This document shows, in pieces, positions 1-7,169 of a stretch of DNA of 27,009 bases (position 1 is the first letter of the stretch; every line of letters starts with the position of its first letter). Where the stretch lies: assembly GCA_017553815.1 (NCBI GenBank), contig JAFZJT010000152.1:1-27009 (forward strand). The letters run 5' to 3'. Source of the DNA: Clostridia bacterium (lineage in GTDB: Bacteria; Bacillota_A; Clostridia; Christensenellales; CAG-138). Made by a program: the position numbers and the translations under genes. The notes below the pieces were generated by a model. It made no database searches. It worked only from the letters and a program-made list of their open reading frames with translations, and was not told where the DNA came from.

Positions 1-1
1 T

Positions 2-253
2 GAGAAGCTATCCTGCTCCTACAACAACCTCAGCGAGCTGGACGTAACGAACAACACCGCGCTTGAGAAGCTGTACTGCTCCTACAACAACCTCAGCGAG
101 CTGGACGTAAGCGGCTGCACCGCGCTTGAGGAGCTATCCTGCTCCTACAACAACCTCAGCGAGCTGGACGTAAGCGGCTGCACCGCGCTTGTGGAGCTAT
201 CCTGCTCCTACAACAACCTCAGCGAGCTGGATCTGAGCAATAATCCTGATTTA
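2..253 (+). repeat. 63-bp tandem repeat encoding LRR units
   Basis: Four head-to-tail units of 63 bp are almost identical at DNA level: CTCCTACAACAACCTCAGCG recurs unchanged in each. Such identity suggests recent unit duplication or gene conversion. The array probably continues upstream of the window and is prone to copy-number change. Confidence 0.9.
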
Positions 254-688
254 GCATACGATACCATACTTGCAGAGGGCGATGGATTAATTGGATACTA
301 CTATGATTGGATTTGGGATGAAGGAACCCTGTATGCTTATCCCACAAACGGCGCGAGCTTTGAAGGCTTCTATGATGAAAGCGGAGAGCTTATATCGGCA
401 GGCGAATGGGATGATGATTTTGAAGCATACGTTTACGAGTTTTATGGAGTACCGACTGACTTAACCGGCACCGTTATCGCCCGCTTCTCCGGCGGAGCTG
501 CCCTTCCCGGCGACGTGGACGGCAACGGCTCGGTTTCCGTTGCGGACGCTATAACCACGCTGCGCCTTGCGATGGGGCTTGCGGACGGCAGCGGCCTCAA
601 TACCGGCAACGCCGATATGGACGGCAACGGCTCTATCACGATCGCGGACGCGATAATGATTCTGCGCGTGGCGATGGGACTGGCTTGA
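2..688 (+). CDS. Leucine-rich-repeat protein with C-terminal type I dockerin (5' end outside window)
   Basis: The frame is open from base 2 to the TGA at 686-688, so 228 residues are visible and the N-terminus lies outside the window; the GTG at 191 is only an internal codon. Residues 1-84 are four near-identical 21-residue LRR units of the CSYNNLSELD type (L..L.C..N.L..LDVS). A non-repeat segment follows, rich in Tyr, Asp and Glu. The last ~58 residues are a dockerin with two Ca-binding loops, DVDGNGSVSVADA and DMDGNGSITIADA, each followed by an LR.AMGLA helix. Type I dockerins bind cohesins, so the protein is probably exported and held on a scaffoldin or another cohesin protein (family knowledge). 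The LRR part is presumably the binding module; its ligand cannot be told. A signal peptide should lie upstream of the window. Confidence 0.9.
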   Translation, partial: EKLSCSYNNLSELDVTNNTALEKLYCSYNNLSELDVSGCTALEELSCSYNNLSELDVSGCTALVELSCSYNNLSELDLSNNPDLAYDTILAEGDGLIGYYYDWIWDEGTLYAYPTNGASFEGFYDESGELISAGEWDDDFEAYVYEFYGVPTDLTGTVIARFSGGAALPGDVDGNGSVSVADAITTLRLAMGLADGSGLNTGNADMDGNGSITIADAIMILRVAMGLA

Positions 689-690
689 AC

Positions 691-806
691 GCAATGAAAT
701 TCGGCTTCGCCGAGTGAAATCTGCCGCCGCAGGTGAAATCCGCATCGCGGGTGAAATCGCCTGCGGCGATTTAGGTGGAAATGCCGCCCTCGGGCGGGAT
801 TTCACT
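691..806. repeat. Array of short GC hairpins separated by GTGAAAT
   Basis: TGAAAT recurs at about 695, 715, 734 and 752 (18-19 bp steps). Each copy is followed by a small GC-rich inverted repeat, such as CGGC-TTCG-CCG at 702-712 and TCGCCTGCGGCGA around 757-769. The array closes with an inverted copy, GGATTTCAC, near 798-806. It starts seven bases after the stop of the LRR-dockerin gene. No coding potential is apparent; it resembles interspersed intergenic repeats of Clostridia. Confidence 0.6.
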
Positions 807-810
807 TATG

Positions 811-873
811 CCTTCTCCTTGAGGAGAAGGTGGCTGAGGCGGCGGGGAGCGCCGCGAAGACGGATGAGGTGGA
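811..873 (+). repeat. Interspersed palindromic repeat, copy A
   Basis: It begins with the near-palindrome CCTTCTCCTTGAGGAGAAGG (811-830) and ends with GATGAGGTGGA. A second copy in inverted orientation lies at 1037-1083. No ORF is associated with it. Confidence 0.6.
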
Positions 874-1008
874 CTCCTGCACAAATCCCGTAAGGGATTT
901 GAATCTGATTCTCGTCGCCGGAGGGGCGTTTTCCTCTTTTCGTTGTTTCATAACGGAACTATCAAAACAGCACCGTCTGAAAATCGGATAGGTGAATCAA
1001 ATCGGATA

Positions 1009-1028
1009 AAACGCCGTGCGCGGCGTTT
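1009..1028 (-). terminator. Probable terminator for the rlmH-proX side
   Basis: AAACGCCG-TGCG-CGGCGTTT forms an 8-bp stem with a 4-base loop. On the minus strand it runs into TTTTATCC, so it would stop transcripts coming from the minus-strand genes that end at 1165. On the plus strand the tail is short. Confidence 0.5.
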
Positions 1029-1036
1029 ATGAGGTT

Positions 1037-1083
1037 TCCACCTCATCCACCGCAAGCGGTCCCCCTTCTCCTCAAGGAGAAGG
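1037..1083 (-). repeat. Interspersed palindromic repeat, copy B (inverted)
   Basis: TCCACCTCATCC (1037-1048) and CCTTCTCCTCAAGGAGAAGG (1064-1083) are the reverse complement of the two ends of copy A at 811-873, with a shorter centre. The two copies face each other across about 160 bp of non-coding DNA. Confidence 0.6.
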
Positions 1084-1109
1084 CTTGCTCGTGTTTTCCA
1101 TTTTTCATC

Positions 1110-1169
1110 GAAATTCCGCAGGAATTTCAACCACAACTATTCATTATTCGCTATTCACTCTTCACTATT
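1110..1169 (-). repeat. Hairpin-plus-stop element, copy 1
   Basis: GAAATTCCGCAGGAATTTC (1110-1128) is an 8-bp perfect stem with a 3-base loop. It is followed by a tail of TTCACTATT-like units up to about 1169. Read on the minus strand the tail comes first and supplies the TAG stop (1165-1167) of the deacylase gene. Related copies are at 1681, 5498 and 14803. Confidence 0.75.
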
Positions 1170-1671
1170 CCTCATCCCCGTATATCACCCTCACCCGATA
1201 CCCGAGCCCCTCGACAAGCGCCTTCACTGCCTTCGTGTCCACCTCGAGCGAGGCGGTGTTGACGCTCGGATGGATGAGCATTTTTTCATCTTTAAGGATA
1301 TCGGCGTCGATAACGGGATGCACTCTTCTTTCCGTGTCGTTTATAAGACCTGTTACGGAGATGGAGCCCGGGGAGAGGCCGAGCAGCTCCTCGAGCTTTT
1401 GATCGCTTGCAAAGCTCAGGCGCGTTGAGCCGAGAAGCCTGCTGACCTCGCTCGTTACAAAGCGTTTTTCGCTGTGGAGCAGAAGCAGATAGAACTCCGT
1501 GCCGCGCTTGTTCGTTAAGAACAGGTTCTTGCAATGCTTCGCTCCCGACGGCGAAACGATGGCGGCGCATTCCTCCATGCTCGCGCAGGGCGGATGCTCG
1601 AGCCTTACGTACGGGATATTCAGTTTATCGAGCGCCTCAAGCGCCGCAGCTTCCTTCTCACTCATACTCAT
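1165..1671 (-). CDS. YbaK/ProX-type prolyl-tRNA deacylase (PrdX-like)
   Basis: This 168-residue protein matches the stand-alone editing domain (YbaK/EbsC fold) that clears Ala or other wrong amino acids from tRNA-Pro in trans. Visible landmarks are the N-terminal IPYVRLEHPPCASMEE segment, GAKHCKNLFLTNKR (which carries the usual active-site Lys region), and the C-terminal VHPVIDADIL and LIHPSVNTASLEV segments. Length is as expected for ProX/PrdX proteins (about 165). The ATG at 1671 is used; a second ATG at 1665 is equally possible and neither has a strong ribosome binding site, because a repeat element fills the upstream gap. It is the last gene of the yycJ-rlmH-deacylase run, and its TAG stop lies inside another copy of the same element. 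Confidence 0.85.
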   Translation of the reverse strand: MSMSEKEAAALEALDKLNIPYVRLEHPPCASMEECAAIVSPSGAKHCKNLFLTNKRGTEFYLLLLHSEKRFVTSEVSRLLGSTRLSFASDQKLEELLGLSPGSISVTGLINDTERRVHPVIDADILKDEKMLIHPSVNTASLEVDTKAVKALVEGLGYRVRVIYGDEE

Positions 1672-1680
1672 TAAAATGAT

Positions 1681-1731
1681 GAAATTCCGCAGGAATTTCT
1701 ACCGCAACTATTCACTATTAATTATTCACTA
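1681..1731 (-). repeat. Hairpin-plus-stop element, copy 2
   Basis: GAAATTCCGCAGGAATTTC (1681-1699) plus a TTCACTATTAATTATTCACT tail sits in the 62-bp gap between rlmH and the deacylase gene. It begins two bases beyond the rlmH stop codon (1734-1736). Confidence 0.75.
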
Positions 1732-1733
1732 AA

Positions 1734-2213
1734 TCATTTATGATAGGGTTCGTTGTTGATTATCTTGAACGCGCGATAGAGCTGTTCAACGAGCATTATC
1801 CTGAAAACTTGGTGCGAAAAGGTCAGCTTGGAGAAGCTGAGCTTGAGATCGGCGCGGGAGAGCACCTCGGGGGAAAGCCCGTTTGAGCCGCCGATTATGA
1901 ACGCGATGCGGCTTTTGCCCTCGAGCATATAGGCGTTTATTCTTTCCGCAAGCTCGGGTGAGCTGAGCTGAATTCCCTTGATATCGAGCGCAACGACGGT
2001 CTCGCCGTCCGCTATCTTTGCAAGGATGCGCCGCCCCTCGGCGAGCTTTACTTGCTCGAGCTCCGCATCGCTGAGCTTTTCGGGCGCTTTTTCGTCCGCA
2101 AGCTCGACTATCTCGACCTCCGCGAAGCGCGAAAGCCGCTTTTTGAAATCGTTCACCGCGTCCGTATAGAATTTTTCCTTTAGTTTGCCGACGCAGATTA
2201 TGCGAAGCTTCAT
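1734..2213 (-). CDS. rlmH: 23S rRNA (pseudouridine-1915 N3)-methyltransferase RlmH
   Basis: RlmH is a SPOUT-class methyltransferase that uses SAM to methylate N3 of pseudouridine 1915 in helix 69 of 23S rRNA on the assembled 70S ribosome. At 159 residues it has the family's standard length. It shows the start MKLRIICVGKLKEKFY, the LDIKG turn (77-80), the SAM-knot loop FIIGGSNGL (105-113), and the C-terminal signature from SFSKLTFSHQ through EQLYRAFKI to the terminal YHK. The ATG at 2213 follows AGAGGTG. The gene begins 21 bp after the yycJ stop, so the two are probably co-transcribed; yycJ and rlmH are also near neighbours in Bacillus. Confidence 0.97.
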   Translation of the reverse strand: MKLRIICVGKLKEKFYTDAVNDFKKRLSRFAEVEIVELADEKAPEKLSDAELEQVKLAEGRRILAKIADGETVVALDIKGIQLSSPELAERINAYMLEGKSRIAFIIGGSNGLSPEVLSRADLKLSFSKLTFSHQVFRIMLVEQLYRAFKIINNEPYHK

Positions 2214-2234
2214 TTTGCACCTCTAAAAACGGTA

Positions 2235-3014
2235 TTACAGCTCGAAAATGCCGGTTATCTCGTCGCGCTTTGCGATGACGAGCCGCATATCGTGGATATT
2301 CGCTTCCTCGAGCACGCGCGAAACCGTGTTGTACGCCTCGTACTCGGTGTTGTTTTCCTTGGAAAGATGGCCGAGCACCGCGAAGCGCACGCCGGTTTCA
2401 TAGAGCCGAATAAGCGCCCTGCCGCAGTTTTCATTGGAAAGATGCCCGTGATCGGAGAGGATGCGTTGCTTGAGCGGGTAGGGGTATGGGCCGCGCTTGA
2501 GCATCTCTATATCGTGATTCGCCTCGATGAAAACAAGATTCGAGCCCGCCGCTTTATTGAGCATATTCTCGCGCATACAGCCTATATCGGTCATATAGGT
2601 CAGCTTTTTTTCGCCGGAGGTGAAAACGAAGCCCACCGATTCGGCGGCATCATGCGGCGTTTTGAAAGGGAAAATATTTACGCTGCCGATATAGAAATCC
2701 TCGTCCGTTTGAAACAGGCGGGTGCTTGAATACGGAAGCTCCTTCGTGATCGGCTCCATGGCCTTGAGCGTTCCGGCGTTTGCGTAAACGGGCAGGCCGT
2801 ACTTCCTTGAAAGGATGCCCACGCCGCGCGTGTGGTCGATATGGTCGTGCGTCACAAGGATGCCGTTCAGCCTTTCGGGGGAAACCATGATGCGGCAAAG
2901 CGCCTCGGTTATCGCCTTGCCCGTCATGCCCGCGTCGATTAAAAGGCGGGAGTCCCCAACTTCAAGATAGGATGAATTGCCCGATGAACCGCTGAAAAGC
3001 GGGATGAATTTCAT
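2235..3014 (-). CDS. MBL-fold metallo-hydrolase, YycJ/WalJ family
   Basis: A 259-residue metallo-beta-lactamase-fold protein. The zinc motif T-HDHIDH is at residues 55-61; other expected pieces are FSGSSGNSSYLE at the N-terminus, LLIDAGM (24-30), and the C-terminal LSDHGHLSNENCG and VLGHLSKENN histidine segments. YycJ proteins are 5'-3' DNA exonuclease-like enzymes linked to mismatch repair and cell-wall stress in Bacillus (family knowledge). The frame is open for another 72 codons upstream, but the ATG at 3014 has GGAG six bases before it and starts exactly where homologues do; the longer start would cross the promoter at 3100-3128. It heads the run yycJ-rlmH-deacylase. Confidence 0.92.
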   Translation of the reverse strand: MKFIPLFSGSSGNSSYLEVGDSRLLIDAGMTGKAITEALCRIMVSPERLNGILVTHDHIDHTRGVGILSRKYGLPVYANAGTLKAMEPITKELPYSSTRLFQTDEDFYIGSVNIFPFKTPHDAAESVGFVFTSGEKKLTYMTDIGCMRENMLNKAAGSNLVFIEANHDIEMLKRGPYPYPLKQRILSDHGHLSNENCGRALIRLYETGVRFAVLGHLSKENNTEYEAYNTVSRVLEEANIHDMRLVIAKRDEITGIFEL

Positions 3015-3099
3015 AGCTTGCTCCGTGCGGCGCGAAAGCGGAGGCCGCCGCGCCTTGTTCGTTTTTCCGGGCGGTTTACAGAATCGTCCGAACGGATTG

Positions 3100-3128
3100 A
3101 TTTTACATTTTTTGCGCCGTAAAGTCAA
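3100..3128 (-). promoter_or_regulatory. SigA-type promoter of the yycJ-rlmH-deacylase genes
   Basis: On the minus strand TTGACT, 17 bp, TAAAAT, with a leader of about 80 bases before the ATG at 3014. It lies back to back with the plus-strand promoter at 3180-3208. Confidence 0.7.
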
Positions 3129-3179
3129 TATAAACGGCGGCAAAAGCGCGAAAAGCGGCGCAAAACGCGGCTTTTTGTA

Positions 3180-3208
3180 TTGCCCGATATATGGAATTGT
3201 GATATACT
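3180..3208 (+). promoter_or_regulatory. Extended -10 SigA promoter of the DUF815-like gene
   Basis: TTGCCC (3180-3185), 17 bp, TATACT (3203-3208), with TGA directly before the -10 box. The gene starts at 3254, about 40 bases after the expected start of transcription. Confidence 0.7.
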
Positions 3209-3253
3209 GTTTGTGATAAAAACAGCGCATAACTTGGCGCGGATGGAGGAAAG

Positions 3254-4564
3254 ATGAGCAGCAGGCTTGAAAGGGTCGAGATGGCGGCGGACAGGCTCGG
3301 CTCGGCGGTGGGTTTTCTGAGCCTTTTTAGAGACCGGGCGCAGTATTCGGAGCCCGACGAATGTGTTTTCCGCAGTATTGAAACCTTTGCGAATTGGCTG
3401 AAAAACGCCTCGACGGAAGAGCTGTATACTGAAGCGGCGGGGCTTACTAGGAACCTTATCAACTGCGGCGCAAGGCGCGTAACGGGCGATATGATGCTCG
3501 ATTTTCTTCTGCATACGGTCCTTGTAAAGGAAAACGCCTTTTCAAAATCGGCCGCTTCGGGCAGGCGCGACGAGGCGCTGATGCTCGCGATGCGGCGCGA
3601 TTTGAACGCGCTGAAGGTGATATCCGAGCTGGACGAGGAAACCATGTATAAGCTCATCGCGGAGGCCGCGGCGGCGAGACCCTCGCCCGACAGCGCCTCA
3701 AAATTTGCCTCGGCGGCATGGTCGGGCGGAAGCGGGCCATCCTTCGGGCGCGAGCCTAATTCGGCGCAGAGAAACCGATTCGCGCCGATAGAGAGCTGTT
3801 GGTACTACGGCGAATTCGAGCTTAGGGACGCCTACTGCGCGGACAACGAGCTTGAGGATATGTACAGGCGCTTCCTCGATGAGGAGGATTGGGGCGCGCT
3901 CACCGAGGAGCTTTGGAGCTTTTTCTGCCGAAACGGTTGCGGAAAATTCCTTCAATACAGGCATTTTTACTTTGGCGGAGAGCTCACGCCCCTGCCCGAG
4001 CTTCGCGCGGGGAGCTTCGTCGGTTTTGCGGAAACCGAGTTTGATATGCTTCGCGCAAACGCGAGCGCCTTCCTCGAGGGCGAGAGCGCGAAGCCGATGC
4101 TCCTTTGCGGAAGGCAGGGGAGCGGCAAGACAACGCTCATGCTCGAACTTATGGACGAGCTGCCGAAGCTGCACACGGTGTTCGTGCCGAGCTATATAAA
4201 GGGCTCGGAGCTGCTCGCTCTTTTAGAGGAACTGCGGGTTCAGCCCCTGAAATTCATGCTTTTGATGGACGATCTGAACCCCGCTTCGCTCAGCGGGATC
4301 TGCGAGCCGATGCTCCCGATGAATGTGCTCGTTGCGGCGGCGAGCGCGGTGCCCGTGATGCCGAGCTTCTTTGAGATAACCGCCGAGCTTCCAGATATGG
4401 AGCCGGAAGAATTCATCCACGCCGTGATGATGCTTCTTGAGGCGGACGGCGCGTATATGCCGCGCGAGACCGTGCGAAGCGCCTGCATGGATCATAGAAT
4501 GGAAACCAAGTGCGAGCTGAATATCGCCTCGGCGGTGCGGGTCAAGGAGCTTTTGCGGAGTTGA
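3254..4564 (+). CDS. DUF815-like AAA+ P-loop ATPase
   Basis: A 436-residue protein. The first ~260 residues are helical and carry no motif I recognise. The last ~180 show Walker A GRQGSGKT (286-293), Walker B FMLLMDDL (334-341), and the layout of DUF815 ATPases: a linker reading FVGFAETEFDMLRANASAFLEG, then the P-loop, then a stretch on probing 'how much can be loaded' (LLALLEELRVQPLKFML). The role of DUF815 proteins is not established; they are usually lone AAA+ proteins. The Walker A Thr is followed by T, and the C-terminal lid is shorter than I would expect. ATG follows GGAGGA. It is transcribed alone, between a promoter at 3180 and a terminator at 4599. The family call is moderate; ATP binding is better supported. 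Confidence 0.75.
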   Translation: MSSRLERVEMAADRLGSAVGFLSLFRDRAQYSEPDECVFRSIETFANWLKNASTEELYTEAAGLTRNLINCGARRVTGDMMLDFLLHTVLVKENAFSKSAASGRRDEALMLAMRRDLNALKVISELDEETMYKLIAEAAAARPSPDSASKFASAAWSGGSGPSFGREPNSAQRNRFAPIESCWYYGEFELRDAYCADNELEDMYRRFLDEEDWGALTEELWSFFCRNGCGKFLQYRHFYFGGELTPLPELRAGSFVGFAETEFDMLRANASAFLEGESAKPMLLCGRQGSGKTTLMLELMDELPKLHTVFVPSYIKGSELLALLEELRVQPLKFMLLMDDLNPASLSGICEPMLPMNVLVAAASAVPVMPSFFEITAELPDMEPEEFIHAVMMLLEADGAYMPRETVRSACMDHRMETKCELNIASAVRVKELLRS

Positions 4565-4598
4565 TTAAAGCGCGAAGTGGATAGAAATGACAATAAAC

Positions 4599-4634
4599 AA
4601 ACAGTTTGGGCAAGCGCTCAAGCTGTTTTTGCGA
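4599..4634 (+). terminator. Bidirectional intrinsic terminator
   Basis: AAACAG at 4599-4604 pairs with CTGTTT at 4623-4628, and the stem continues inward through TTTGGGC/GCTCAAG with two G-U pairs. A T run follows on the plus strand; on the minus strand TTTGTTTATT follows. It separates the convergent genes ending at 4564 and 4647. Confidence 0.75.
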
Positions 4635-4646
4635 TTTTGCTTTGAA

Positions 4647-5423
4647 TTATTCGTCGTTCTTCGGCCTTTGGAACGCCCTGCGGTATGCCTCGGGATCGTC
4701 GGCGGGCGGGAGATCGCTCCTTTCGGACTCGGATCCGCTTGGCCTTTTAAAGGCGGCGTGGTACGCGGCGGGGTCGATCGGCTCGGCAGTCTCGGGCTCA
4801 TCAAGCCCCGCAAGGGTGATGGTCTTGTTCTCGCTCGGCCTCTGCGCGGAGGCCTCCAAAATAGCGGGAAGTGCGTTCTGCGCATCGTCGCCTTCTTTAT
4901 CGCTCTCCTCTTCGGACTTCGCTTCATCCGCGCCCTTGCCTATGCTTCCGCCGAAGGAGAGAAACATGAGTATGCTTCCCGCGGCGGTGAGGCAGGGTAG
5001 GATGTTGTACAGCGCATTTTCAAGTAAAGCGTACGCATTGTAATAGCCTAAATCATCCTCCCCGCTGCGCAAAATCGCGCGATTCGTGAAATAATCGTTG
5101 ATGGCGGGGGTGAACACCCGATGCAGGAAGAACACGACGGAGCAGAAGATGACCGATGCGAGGACGTATTTTTTCACCGATGTCTTCAGCACGGTCAGAT
5201 GGACGACGGAGATGCCGAGACAGATCAGCACCGCGATGAAGCTTATCGTTGGAAACACGCTGACGCGGAATATGCTTTCATCGAGAGTGGATAGCATTTC
5301 GCGCGGATAGACGAGCCGAATCAGCGTGTTTTTAAGCGGAACGCTCAAAAGCACGAGCAAAAACGCAAGCGCGAAAAGGCATACGGCGATGGTTTGAAGC
5401 AGTTTGCAGGTTTTTAAGCTCAT
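4647..5423 (-). CDS. Four-pass membrane protein with acidic cytoplasmic tail, function unknown
   Basis: A 258-residue protein I do not recognise. Four hydrophobic segments are visible: TIAVCLFALAFLLVLLSV (near residue 10), SFIAVLICLGISVVHLTVL, LASVIFCSVVFFLHRVF, and a last one ending GSILMFLSFGGS. The final ~85 residues are charged and probably cytoplasmic (EAKSEEESDKEGDD), and carry a short motif twice: DPAAYHAAFKRP and DPEAYRRAFQRP. The repeated motif could be a docking peptide, which is a guess. The frame stays open 32 codons upstream, but the ATG at 5423 has GAGAGGGA before it, whereas the earlier start falls inside a repeat element. It lies 125 bp behind the degV gene on the same strand and may be read from the same promoter. 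Confidence 0.8.
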   Translation of the reverse strand: MSLKTCKLLQTIAVCLFALAFLLVLLSVPLKNTLIRLVYPREMLSTLDESIFRVSVFPTISFIAVLICLGISVVHLTVLKTSVKKYVLASVIFCSVVFFLHRVFTPAINDYFTNRAILRSGEDDLGYYNAYALLENALYNILPCLTAAGSILMFLSFGGSIGKGADEAKSEEESDKEGDDAQNALPAILEASAQRPSENKTITLAGLDEPETAEPIDPAAYHAAFKRPSGSESERSDLPPADDPEAYRRAFQRPKNDE

Positions 5424-5497
5424 TTTTCCCTCTCTTTTGCCGCCGAATAAAAGCGCGGCTCGTTTTGCAGCTATAAGAACAACCGATAACTTATGAT

Positions 5498-5540
5498 GAA
5501 ATCCCGCAGGGATTTCCACATCAACTATTCACTATTAACC
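5498..5540 (-). repeat. Hairpin-plus-stop element, copy 3
   Basis: GAAATCCCGCAGGGATTTC (5498-5516) plus CACATCAACTATTCACTATT. Compared with copies 1 and 2, one base pair in the stem changed on both sides (T-A to C-G), so pairing is kept. It lies nine bases behind the degV stop. Confidence 0.75.
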
Positions 5541-5548
5541 AATCCGAA

Positions 5549-6436
5549 TCAGTCCATCCTCTCGTCGCCCCAGAAGAACAGCGCCACGGTGCCGGGGCCG
5601 CTGTGCGCGCCGATGGTGGTGCCGATATCGTTTATGAGTACGGGGCCGTCGAGCTTTTTAAAGCGCTCCTCAACGAGCCGCTTTACCTCCATCGCGTCCT
5701 CAAGGCAGGCAGAATGGCTGATAAAGCATTCGCCGCAGTAGTCGAGACCGCCCTGCGCATGCTTTTCCATTCGATCAACGATGTCAAGGATGGCGCGTTT
5801 CTTGGTGCGGATCTTTGCGCGGGGGATGAGTCTGCCCGTGTAGTCCATATTCAGCATCGGGCAGATGCTCAGAAGATTGCCGACAAAGCCCGCGGTCTTG
5901 GAGACCCTTCCGCCGCGAACGTAGTATTTAAGGTCGGTGGAGAAGAACCAATGGTGCATTTTAAGGCGGTTTGCCTGCGCCCATTCGTAGACATCTTCAA
6001 TGGTTTTGCCTTCATCGCGCAGCTTGGCGAGCGTGTGCACGAAAAGCCCGTAGCCCGAGGATGCGCCGAGGGAATCCACAACGAAGATCTTCCTTTCGGG
6101 AAACTTTTTGCGCAGCGCTTCGGCGGCGGCGCAGGATGAGCCGTATGAGCCCGAGAGGCCGCTCGAGAGCTCGAGATGGAGAACGTCCTTTCCGCCCTCC
6201 AAGAACTTTGAGAAAAACTCAACGAAGCCGTCGATATTGACCTGGGAGGTCGATGTGTCCGCGCCTTCCTCCATCATTTTATAGAATCTATTGAGTGGCA
6301 TGCTCTCGCCGAGGTCGTCGGGATAGCTCTTGCCGCCGATCGTGTAGTGGAAGCAGATATACTCAACGCCGATCCGATTGAAATGCTCCTTTGTAAGGTC
6401 CGCGGGCGAACCGCAAGTGATGATGAAATCGGACAT
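5549..6436 (-). CDS. DegV-family fatty-acid-binding protein
   Basis: A 295-residue DegV (FakB-like) protein. These bind a fatty acid in a cleft between two domains and, in FakAB systems, present it to a DhaK-like kinase for phosphorylation. The N-terminal IITCGSPADLTKE, the TSTSQV motif (61-66), the SSGLSGSYGS loop (91-100) that contacts the carboxylate, VDSLGASSGYGLFV, and the later YVRGGRVSK and PML segments all fit. No kinase partner is encoded in the window. The ATG at 6436 follows GGAGGGG; an earlier in-frame start at 6508 would lie at or before the expected transcription start, so it is rejected. The promoter is at 6513-6541. Confidence 0.93.
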   Translation of the reverse strand: MSDFIITCGSPADLTKEHFNRIGVEYICFHYTIGGKSYPDDLGESMPLNRFYKMMEEGADTSTSQVNIDGFVEFFSKFLEGGKDVLHLELSSGLSGSYGSSCAAAEALRKKFPERKIFVVDSLGASSGYGLFVHTLAKLRDEGKTIEDVYEWAQANRLKMHHWFFSTDLKYYVRGGRVSKTAGFVGNLLSICPMLNMDYTGRLIPRAKIRTKKRAILDIVDRMEKHAQGGLDYCGECFISHSACLEDAMEVKRLVEERFKKLDGPVLINDIGTTIGAHSGPGTVALFFWGDERMD

Positions 6437-6512
6437 AGTTCCCCTCCGATGCATAGCTTGAATGATGAACGGCGGCGGCTTAGATGAGGAGGCCGCAAAA
6501 ACCGTCACCTAA

Positions 6513-6541
6513 ATATTAAACTAAATAAAGCCGTATGTCAA
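6513..6541 (-). promoter_or_regulatory. Strong SigA promoter of degV
   Basis: On the minus strand a perfect TTGACA, 17 bp, TAATAT. The expected transcript starts near 6506, about 70 bases before the ATG at 6436. Confidence 0.75.
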
Positions 6542-6623
6542 CAGCGATATTTTAAACTTTTACGCAAAACTGCCATATAAACGGAAAAAATACGCTAAAG
6601 TGCGCATCCGCATAAGCGCGGTA

Positions 6624-6652
6624 TTGATTATTGCTCGGGTTTATGATACGAT
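6624..6652 (+). promoter_or_regulatory. Probable promoter for the 6734 gene
   Basis: TTGATT (6624-6629), 17 bp, TACGAT (6647-6652), with TGA before the -10 box. Between it and the gene a small hairpin, ATGCT-AAAAA-AGCAT (6706-6720), stands directly before the ribosome binding site. Confidence 0.5.
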
Positions 6653-6733
6653 TTATTCATTGGAAAAACGAACCTGAGAAATAACTGAAAGCGAAGGAAC
6701 GAACGATGCTAAAAAAGCATAGCGAGGTGTGAT

Positions 6734-7138
6734 ATGAAAAAGAAGGAAGGCATGGGCTGGGAAGCCTTTTACGATGAGGAGCGCAATCTCTACACCGCCG
6801 CGACATGGGGAATGGGCTGCTTCGATATTTTTGAGATAAACTCCGCGATTTTCAGTCAAGTTGACGACGATACGATAGGCGCGAGTGAATCCGCAAGGCT
6901 CATCCATTCGGGCAGGCATCTTTATATGGACGTCAACGACCGCTGCGGCCCGCCCTATTCTGTCATGCTCGACGACGACGTTTTGAACCTCTGCCCCTGG
7001 GCGGAGAAAAAGATAAACGGCGGCGGCTCGAGATGGGGCACCGAGCTGACCGACGCCGCAGTGGAAATATTTGACAGCGAGAAGAAGAACCGCGAAAAGC
7101 GCAGAAAGAAGCGCGAGGAGCGGGAAAAGAAAAAGTAA
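6734..7138 (+). CDS. Small hypothetical protein with basic coiled tail
   Basis: A 134-residue protein I do not recognise. The body (about 1-112) is compact, with Trp/Tyr/Gly-rich stretches (GWEAFYDEERNLYTAATWGMGCFDIFEI) and an acidic middle (SQVDDDTIGASESARL). The last 20 residues are almost only Lys, Arg and Glu (KRRKKREEREKKK), likely a charged helix able to touch nucleic acid or membrane. There is no signal peptide or membrane segment. The ATG follows GAGGTG. It lies 31 bp before the tandem GNAT gene on the same strand, so the two may share a transcript. Confidence 0.75.
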   Translation: MKKKEGMGWEAFYDEERNLYTAATWGMGCFDIFEINSAIFSQVDDDTIGASESARLIHSGRHLYMDVNDRCGPPYSVMLDDDVLNLCPWAEKKINGGGSRWGTELTDAAVEIFDSEKKNREKRRKKREEREKKK

Positions 7139-7169
7139 ACTAAAATTACAATAAAATAGGGAAAAATCC

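Noticed and set aside
691..1083. CRISPR array in the hairpin-rich intergenic region
   Set aside because: The repeat unit is only about 7 bases with 11-12 base gaps that are self-complementary, unlike CRISPR repeats of 23-40 bases with unique spacers, and no cas gene is near.
3014..3230. Longer N-terminus for the YycJ-like protein
   Set aside because: The added 72 residues are unlike the family and would cross the promoter at 3100-3128; the ATG at 3014 has a proper GGAG site.
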